Origin: Suillus spraguei
Lineage: Eukaryota > Basidiomycota > Agaricomycetes > Boletales > Suillaceae
Length of the DNA: 64,000 nucleotides
Assembly: GCA_016800925.1 (NCBI GenBank)
Contig: JABCPU010000084.1
Span: forward strand, 62,001-126,000
Reading direction: 5' to 3'
The notes under the pieces were generated by a model. That model was not told the DNA's origin. It saw nothing but the letters and a program-made list of their open reading frames with translations, and made no database searches. Below are positions 57,601-64,000 of this stretch, one piece after another. The position numbers and the translations under genes are program-made. Position 1 is the stretch's first letter, and each line of letters begins with the position of its first letter.

Positions 57601-58159
57601 ATGTCGGACATTGACATCCAGGACATGTGTCAGAAGTGTGATCTCTGCGTCCATCATGTCGCAGAATTTCTGCTAGAAAAAAAGCACGTTCCTTCATCCA
57701 GATGAGAAGGGGATGGTCCTAATGTCTCATTTGATCAATGAGAACAATTACTTATTATTAAATAAAACATACTGCAGCCATTCTCTTATGCCTTGCACTC
57801 TCATCTAGTAATACAGATGGTTCCAGTTCCTCGCAATCATAGGGAAAATCAGAGAAATCCTCTCCTGAAACAGCATATTGGCTGTCAGGTTCATAGGATG
57901 ACAATATGGATGCGGTCCCTAGGATTTTCTGTTTAGATACAATCAAATCACCTTCTTGACGTGATGCAAATGTGACAGAGGTATGGATGGGTGCTTTGGA
58001 ATGTGGATTCGTGGGTGTGTAGGGGTTTAGTCGAGCGCGCTTTTGGCTTGGTATGTCTGAATTTGATCGCCCACAACCTCGTCCATGCCCATGGCTATTT
58101 GACCGATGGAATGAGCATAAAAGAGGTATGGCCTGAATGGTCTGTGATGATTCATCCAT
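54644..58159 (-). pseudogene. KDZ transposase, CxC2 type, broken
   Basis: Minus strand from 58159 (MDESSQTIQAIPLLC, a basic Ser-rich start with SQKRARLN). The Cys-rich site is DTCPGCQCPTF...YQCQECLDAQLYCGACI (about 57640-57530). Then FNDDFVFIDANGIHEIGLDFCGC (57350-57285), WFPSTSTNPRTATTF, LLSFESKASAYEFYHSL, REWCHLVMLKRSG and CAVLCPACLQPGKNLPDNW. Core: VSYDIACQWRKHLW (about 56295-56250), FVPKFHLPVHISKCQ, and GRTDGEAPERGWSNINPVA (about 56110-56055), which hold the second Asp and the Glu. C-terminal helices with LRLWLPSA-like ELMKLWLPSALNG and ALEELRQCLHVHCSLLNFKREW follow, then VEWCKSHARALHWAEE. It is cut at 54643 by the repeat boundary. Stops and frame changes are scattered. Confidence 0.82.
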
Positions 58160-58349
58160 GGCATGCTACTGCTGACAAGGAACTGATTGGGTCAATGTTG
58201 ACTGTCACTGTGGGAATTGAGGACCCCGAACATTTCAAAACCTCAGACATGCCAATACAGCGCAACTTGACAAATAGTAATGGACACCCAAATTTCATAA
58301 GACCCTACAGCACAACTGACAAATAGTAATACTAATAGAACAGGCCTAA

Positions 58350-58872
58350 CTATCAGAGCCCCAGGAATCTACCATCTCTACTTGGCCTTTATCAATCGCC
58401 TCCCTCACAAGTTGCTCCCCGAGCACAATAGATACAACATCATGATATTCAGGCTTGTTAATGCCCAGGACACAATTCAATGTGTTCTCCCTATTAGTGT
58501 TCAAATTTTTGATAAATATAATAAATATTCATAACAAAACTGTGCTCACCAGCCAGCGACTACACCAATGTGTGAACCACGAATGACATAGAAGAGTAAT
58601 TGCTTGTCTTTGACTCATTCTGAAATACTGTTAGCAATGAGAGAAATTTCCACTGCCATTAACACACCTGGAAGATTGTAATAGACGCCATTATAGTATG
58701 AAAGCAGGCACTCATCTGCCATCAATCGTGCTGCCTGCTCGAATTCAGGAGTGCCATGGTAGATGAATGTGAGCTCCTTTGGCGCTGTGGAGACTGCATT
58801 ATTGACGGCAATAGGTGAAAATGAGATGCATTTGATGAAGAATGGTACTTTGACTGACATGTTGGTCAGCAT
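58350..58872 (-). pseudogene. Hypothetical protein, possibly viroplasmin-like (Cauli_VI)
   Basis: Open from 58872 with KELTFIYHGTPEFEQAARLMADECLL, a TGA near 58618, then QLLFYVIRGSHIGVVAGW. An intron (GTGAGC...AATAG) follows, then ENTLNCVLGINKPEYHDVVSIVLGEQLVREAIDKGQVEMVDSW. The FYVIRG-x-IGV...W and regularly spaced downstream pattern recalls the short Cauli_VI domain of ribonuclease H1 and related fungal proteins, but the match is weak. Function unknown. Confidence 0.35.
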
Positions 58873-59056
58873 AAGAATGGCAAGGAAAGTGATCCACCTG
58901 TTGACACTCTGGCTCTATAAAAGACCTGGCAAAACTATACAGTGCATTCAATTTGCTGAAACTAGAAACTTGGATAAAACTAAGACCATACAGTGAATCT
59001 GATTTACTTACTGAATTGCCAGCAAGTACAGTGCTAGCCAGAAGAAACAGGAGGAA

Positions 59057-59650
59057 CTAGAAAAGGCTTGATGAAGCCATACAGCACATTTGACCTGCTG
59101 AAACTGGAATATCAGAGTGGTCATTTAGGAAAGAAGTATTCAACCTACTAAAACTGGAATATATTGGAAGGTCCTTGTCTGAGAAGGGAATAACACATCG
59201 TGTTAGAGTTTGAGTTGGCATTGGCATTTGCAGTGGTATTGGTGTTATTAGAAATGTTGCTGGCACTATTGGTATTTGGGGACGCGTTAGACGAAGTTGG
59301 AGATGCGTTAGAACTCACCTCCCCATCAATACTGTCAACTCCAGAAAATGGTAACACCTCATTTGTACCACTACCATGGTATTGGTGTTATTAGAAATGT
59401 TGCTGGCACTATTGGTATTTGGAGATGCATTAGATGAAGATGCATTAGAACTCACTTTTCCGTTGATACTGTCAACTCCAGCAAATGATAACCACTACCA
59501 ACGCCAGTCACCTTGTCTGAGAAGGGAATAATACATTCCCTTCTCAGACAAGGTGACTGGCATATTATTCCCTTCTCAGACAAGGCAGCTGGCATGTGCC
59601 AACAACAGAACCTTCCGATATTCTCGAAACTGCTATTAATAACATTCAAT
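59057..59650 (-). repeat. Duplicated Asn/Ser-rich coding-like remnant
   Basis: On the minus strand two copies (near 59450-59390 and 59330-59210) read SSNASPNTNSASNISNNTNT, similar in style to the Asn/Ser/Thr-rich tail of KDZ companion 2. CTTGTCTGAGAAGGGAATAA occurs four times between 59170 and 59585 in both orientations. Probably the decayed tail of another KDZ companion gene multiplied by local duplication. Confidence 0.5.
59503..59561. repeat. Perfect palindrome, 27-bp arms, 5-bp loop
   Basis: GCCAGTCACCTTGTCTGAG...AAT pairs exactly with ATT...CTCAGACAAGGTGACTGGC around AATAC. A further direct copy of the right arm follows at about 59560-59590. Confidence 0.93.
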
Positions 59651-60110
59651 TCTATGTTTTGGTCCTACCATAATCCTGCAACATAATGATATTGTTGCTG
59701 TAGGCCTGTATTCTTGTTGAATAGACTCAGTGAAATACCGCAGTAATCTATGAGACAACCCTGCCATTTAGTTATTTTGTTCCAATATCTACGCAGCTGG
59801 TTGCTGATCATCCCACATGATTATGGTCCAACCTTTTTGGATCCAGTTACCGACTTCACTTGCATGCATAGAAGTTAGGGGGATTCAGGCATTCAAACGC
59901 TATGTAAGTCCAAGGTGATATTTATCATGAGGTAGTACTACTGCGACACATCACGCTAACATGTATCTTTCAAAATACTAGCATCCCACCTAGCTGGTAG
60001 GTCTCTCTCTCACACACTGTCTTAATATTGTGTTATGGTCTGACCATCCTCGCACACGTGCAGGTGCTTTATTCACTAATTAAATGATGTTGTCTTGATC
60101 CAAACCAATA
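59651..60110. other. No gene seen; diverged repeat also right of the Tc1 element
   Basis: GTCTCTCTCTCACACACTGTCTTA...GGTCTGACCATCCTCG near 60000-60055 resembles GTCTCTTTCAGAAACACCGTCTTA...GGTCCAACCATCCTCG at 61752-61805. The Tc1 element therefore sits between two diverged units of one repeat. Confidence 0.5.
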
Positions 60111-60112
60111 TA

Positions 60113-60325
60113 CAGTGGCTCAAAAAACTGTCCGCATGTTTTGGCATTTTTCACTATCTATAATATTGTGTGAGAACAAACAAATGCCTCAAAAACATGC
60201 TTATACCACATTGTAGTATGGCTTCAGGGCTTTCATTTGAGCCCTACACCGTGGGAATCGGTGGAGATATGGTGGAGATACAAGGCTCACAAAATGGTGA
60301 CTCATGCGGACAGTTTTTTGACTCA
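60113..60325. repeat. Left terminal inverted repeat of the Tc1 element, itself foldback
   Basis: The outer CTCAAAAAACTGTCCGCATG is repeated in inverse orientation at the inner edge (CATGCGGACAGTTTTTTGA, about 60303-60321). The right repeat has the same layout, so each end carries two inverted copies of the probable transposase site. Confidence 0.85.
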
Positions 60326-60352
60326 AGTATTTTACAGTAATAACCAGGTATT

Positions 60353-61358
60353 CTAGTATTTTGTATGACCTCCCTTGGCTTTAATTACTGCCTCTATCCT
60401 TCTAGGCATACTCTCAATTAATTTCTGGCAATCCTCAGTTGTGATCTTCCCCCATTCCACTGCTACTCTCTCCCAAAGCTCCCATACTCCTTTAGGGGGG
60501 TTTTCATAGGCTTGAAGCTTTTTCTTGAGTGTTCCCCAGAGATGTTCAATGACATTGACATCAGGAGACTGTGCTGGCCAGTCAAGAACATTGATGTTAT
60601 GTTCTTCAAACCATTCCCTAGCTCTTCTGGATGTGTGCTTGGGATCATTATCCTGTTGGAAAATGATATCTTCTTCATCAATCCCTGATTCTGCCAAGCT
60701 AGGCAGCAAGTGGTCATTTAAAATGTCCACATACTGCTCAGCATTCATCTTCCCCTCAACCTCAGCAAGCATTCCCACACCATTCCCACACCATTCCATC
60801 CCATACAGCCCCATACCATTAAAGAACCTCCTCCAAACTTGACAGTCCCATTAACCTCTCTGTCTGTTAGGCCATCTCCCTTCTTTTTCCATACATACAC
60901 CTTCCCATCTGACCCAATCCTATTGATTTTGGTCTCATCTGACCATATAACACGCTTCCAGTCCTCTACAGTCCAGTGTTGATGAGCTAAGGCAAAGGCT
61001 AGTCGAGAAGAGGCTTTTTCTTCTTTGTTACTGCCTTGAGATGAGCTGCCTTGAGAACATTCCTCACAGTTTGTGAAGAGACAGGGGTAGTGATGGTGGA
61101 ATTGATATAATGGGTGGCTTGGACAGCATTATCAGCCTTTCCTGTAGTGATATGTTGGATAATAGCCCTTTTGTCAGTAGAGGTAAGCTTGGATGGACAT
61201 CCTCCACAAGAGTTTTCCTTGTCTGGGTGGCTTTCTTTGATGAACTTGGCCACAGTGGACTTGCATACTCCAGTTCTAGAGGAAATTTGGCGAGCAGAGA
61301 GGCCAGCATAAGACAGAGAGAGGATATTATCTCTTTGAGCAGAGGAGATGGCTTTCAT
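60353..61358 (-). pseudogene. Tc1-type transposase with two small frameshifts
   Basis: Start ATG at 61358 (MKAISSAQRDNILSLSYAG). Helix-turn-helix region: LSARQISSRTGVCKSTVAKF and a second one with KRAIIQHITTG...SSQTVRNVLKAAHLKA. Catalytic core: VIWSDETKINRIG (first Asp), FQQDNDPKHTSRRAREWF (second Asp) and DWPAQSPDVNVIEHLWGTLK (Glu), a DD34E-type arrangement; it ends HTKY at 60353. Two lesions are seen: a one-base change in the A-run near 61015-61025 and an 11-base tandem duplication (CATTCCCACAC, about 60770-60791). Otherwise it is open, so the copy is young. Confidence 0.9.
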
Positions 61359-61506
61359 GGTGATTATGACTATGATACATGAGATATTCTGGTTTATATA
61401 GTTGGATATAGTCATAAAATAACATAATGACACCACTTTATAATTTATATAATAGTGGCATGATTTTTATGGTGTCATAAATAATGATTTATATAGTTTT
61501 AATATA

Positions 61507-61718
61507 CACTCAAAAAACTGTCCACATGAGTCATCATTTTATAAGCCTTATATCTCCACCATATCTCCGCCGATTCCCACGGTGTAGGGCTCAAATAAAA
61601 GCCCTGAAGCCATACTACAATGTGGTATAAGTATGTCCTTGAGGAATTTGTTCATTCTCACACAATATCATAGATAGTGAAAAATGTCAAAACATGCGGA
61701 CAGTTTTTTGAGCCACTG
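61507..61718. repeat. Right terminal inverted repeat of the Tc1 element
   Basis: Inverse copy of 60113-60325 with a few changes (CCACATG for CCGCATG at the inner site, again CpG to CpA). Confidence 0.88.
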
Positions 61719-62351
61719 TAAGTGCTCACAGACACACATATCACACTCACAGGTCTCTTTCAGAAACACCGTCTTACTATGAGTTATGGTCCAACCATCC
61801 TCGTGAATGCTTCAACAAATCGAAGACTCAATGTTTTGGTCCAAACAAATGTGAGTGCTTCATATAAATGCTTCATTCTTTTTCTCCTCACCATACAACA
61901 TTACTTTGCAGTCACTACATTCATTATTATTGTTACGACCATGCAAAACCGGAGATTAGTAAGAAGTCCTGGTCTTACATGGGGTTGTACTGGAGGGATG
62001 GAAAGTTAAAGGGGCTTGGCCTCAGCTCATACACTGTGCCCCTTACCCGAGTATGTGCCCTTAATTTCAGATGAAGTCCAAGGGGGAGTTATAGTGAAGT
62101 CCAGATGGAGTCTGGATGAACTCTGTAGGACAGGATAGCTCGATAGAGCTCCGAAGGACTTCTGGGTGAGTGCCGGAACGCGCCAGAACTATTTTCGGAT
62201 GGTAGGGAGTAATGGTAAGACTACTGGAACAAATTCAAAGTAGAATGGATGAAGGATGGACTCCTGGACAAAGTCCAGGGCAGGATGGGAGCAAAGCTCT
62301 GGAGGGACAGATGATCCATAGGTGTCGGAGGATAGGATAGGATAGATCCGG

Positions 62352-63279
62352 TGTAACGAACATATTGGCGCTGGGCTTAAAACCCCATCTTTTGACACTC
62401 GTCTCACGTCTACAGGAGTTACCACTTGTCCATGGCCGTCTTACCCCTTTAGCATTACCGGCAGCATCCCATGCTTACCGCACACCATACCGACTGCCGC
62501 ACCACGTTCCACATACTGCCATGTCCTTGCCGCATCCACATAGCTCCATTTGGTGCGTCGTTTGTTTTATGTTCGTTATCACTGATTCCACGGCAAGCCT
62601 TATTACATGTTGCCTCATGCCGCAGCGCCTTGCACTATGTTTACTTATGGCGGTTACTACACTCCAGCGCTACTGATTTCACCTAGAGTATTCCGAGTAC
62701 ATACAATTTAGGATATAAGCACCGCGTACCTCGCACGATAGAAGTACCTGATTTTACACCATTGCACGTACTATAGGTCAGGATTATTGTCTAGCTCTGG
62801 ATCTACCCAGTAGTGGACATAGTCTTTAAAGTTTCCTTATCGCTCGTTAGTCTATCATGCTCGTTCTCCATTACCGCTGGACTTTTGACTATTTTGACTG
62901 AACTTCTCATGCACCGCTGCTTTACTGCTAAAAGTACCGCAGTTTTCTTTACTGTTTCTTTGCACTGCTCGCAACCTTACCATTACTGCTGATATCATCG
63001 CTCGATGCAACTGTTTCAGACTATATCTCGACCACAGTAGTACCACTACACACAACACTAGTTCTGGTGGCATCATCACTGACCGCGGCAACTTACCGCA
63101 GACCATGACACTTCTTTCACACATAAGTTTGACTCGAACTTGACCATACTAATAGGCATCCCCCTTTGGGGTCGAATGCTCTTGTTCTCACAAGTGAAGC
63201 AGACCAGATGGAGCGCAAGACTCACATACTAGTTTAGGCAGTGGTTTATCTACAGCCCAGGCTAGGTTGTATCTTTACA
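62352..63279 (+). mobile_element. Solo LTR-like element, family A, duplication CCGG
   Basis: TGTAACGAACATATTGGCG...GTTGTATCTTTACA with perfect CCGG flanks at 62348-62351 and 63280-63283. A TATA-like GGATATAAGC lies at 62711-62720. The uninterrupted site GATCCGGAGGAC is seen in the other L3 copy at 8021. Confidence 0.93.
62711..62720 (+). promoter_or_regulatory. TATA-like box in family A elements
   Basis: GGATATAAGCACCG is kept in most A copies (for example about 48309 and 32931, and inverted at 22204), about 360 bases from the TGTAACG end. This position suits the U3/R boundary of an LTR and argues for an LTR rather than a MITE. Confidence 0.45.
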
Positions 63280-64000
63280 CCGGAGGACCAGAGGTCCGAA
63301 GGTCTGGAGCTCGGAGGAGCAGAAGAGCAGAAGAGCAGAAGAGCAGAAGAGTGGATGAGCGGATGATCGGATGAGCATAGCTCTATGGATCTTAGGGGAA
63401 GTGTTGACTACTAGAGGGGAGTAGGTCCGTATATGGTATAGAAATAGTATAGACTACTCCAGACAAGGTCCGGAATAGCAACAGACAGGATAAGACTACC
63501 AAAGGTAGAGTTGGAGGTGAAACAGATGAGAGACAGGAAATGGATGAAGTCTGAAAAGGATATAGAACATGGGATCAAAGCTCTGGCCTAGGGAGTGATC
63601 CCATAGGCCTGAGTCGGAAGCTTACAAGGGCCGGAGCCCAAGTGCAAGAATGGAAACGGAGTTATATAGACATGATAACAGGATACAGAGTAATCAAGGA
63701 ATATACAGAAATAGGAAAGCAATGATCAGACTGAGGTCTGCAGGAGTTGTACTACAAGTTTATATACTGTAGGTAGCATGCCGGAAGGCAAGTAAGGATA
63801 GTCTGAGGCTATGTCTGAGGCATTGCGGAACACAAGGCTATGAACTCGGAAATAAGACTTGTATGAAATATCTTATCAAGACAGAAGTCAAGATAACCGA
63901 AAGCCAGAGGTGCAGAGATAACCGAAAGCTGGACACAGGTTTTTAACCTAAAAGGAGTAACGCGCAGGTGCGCGGGAATAGTTTCGGATATGAGCATGGA

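Larger units (their letters stand above)
60113..61718 (-). mobile_element. Tc1/mariner element with TA duplication
   Basis: Ends CAGTGGCTCAAAAAACTGTCC and its complement, flanked by TA at 60111-60112 and 61719-61720. The terminal inverted repeats run about 213 bases (60113-60325 and 61507-61718). It carries one transposase gene on the minus strand. Length 1606 bp is normal for Tc1. Confidence 0.95.
61931..64000 (+). mobile_element. L3-family LTR, continues past the window
   Basis: Begins TGTTACGACCATGCAAAACCGG after ATTAT and matches 7608 onward, including the AGCAGAAG repeat zone and GTTTATATACTGTAGG. It is split by a family A element at 62352-63279. Whether it is a solo LTR or the 5' end of a full element cannot be seen. 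Confidence 0.85.

Overview
This window looks like a transposon graveyard from a mushroom-forming basidiomycete (Agaricomycetes). The grounds are the gene families: KDZ transposases of two classes, a Ulp1-like protease followed by a pogo/Tigger-like transposase, a DUF6570/Helitron relic, a DUF6818 protein, a chromodomain Ty3/gypsy element, and GT-AG introns of about 50 bases. I see no rRNA, tRNA, CRISPR or bacterial signal. Family names rest on remembered family motifs, since no search was possible. The only gene that looks like an ordinary cellular gene is a dead secreted A1 aspartic protease fragment. Genus and species cannot be told.

Layout. 1-2.0 kb: end of an LTR-like element, then a decayed minisatellite ending sharply against a Helitron relic (2.0-3.4 kb). 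4.4-5.5 kb: broken conserved hypothetical. 6.3-9.9 kb: DDE transposase pseudogene split by a solo LTR with a perfect 5-bp duplication and by a small foldback element. 10.43-19.29 kb: a KDZ-class DNA transposon with long terminal inverted repeats and three minus-strand genes, nearly intact. 19.4-24.1 kb: Ulp1-like protease plus pogo/Tigger transposase, broken by a solo LTR. 24.6-27.1 kb: RecQ-like helicase fragment between inverted repeats, then the A1 protease relic with a solo LTR. 27.8-31 kb: DUF6818 relic and Harbinger-like (DDE_4) relic. 30.97-34.68 kb: a nest of LTR-like elements inserted into one another. 34.7-44.0 kb: Cys-rich hypothetical gene split by a complete Ty3/gypsy chromovirus (34768-42265) and a solo LTR. 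44.0-54.6 kb: minisatellite split by a second gypsy copy (44796-53367), itself split by a solo LTR. 54.6-58.2 kb: second KDZ relic (CxC2 type). 58.3-60.1 kb: fragments and a perfect palindrome. 60.1-61.7 kb: Tc1/mariner element. 61.9-64 kb: another LTR split by an LTR-like insertion.

Three things stand out. (1) An LTR-like family (called A/B here, 0.9-1.15 kb, TGTAACG...CTTTACA) is repeatedly inserted at CCGG/GCGG/CCGT with 4-bp duplications, and its own sequence is full of GCGG. (2) The gypsy chromovirus carries a third ORF downstream of the chromodomain, with its own zinc knuckles; it is open over 499 codons in a copy whose pol is full of stops. (3) The KDZ element keeps a spliceable transposase and two companion genes of unknown function. 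Many disabling changes throughout are C-to-T or G-to-A, often at former CpG sites, which suggests cytosine methylation and deamination of these repeats.
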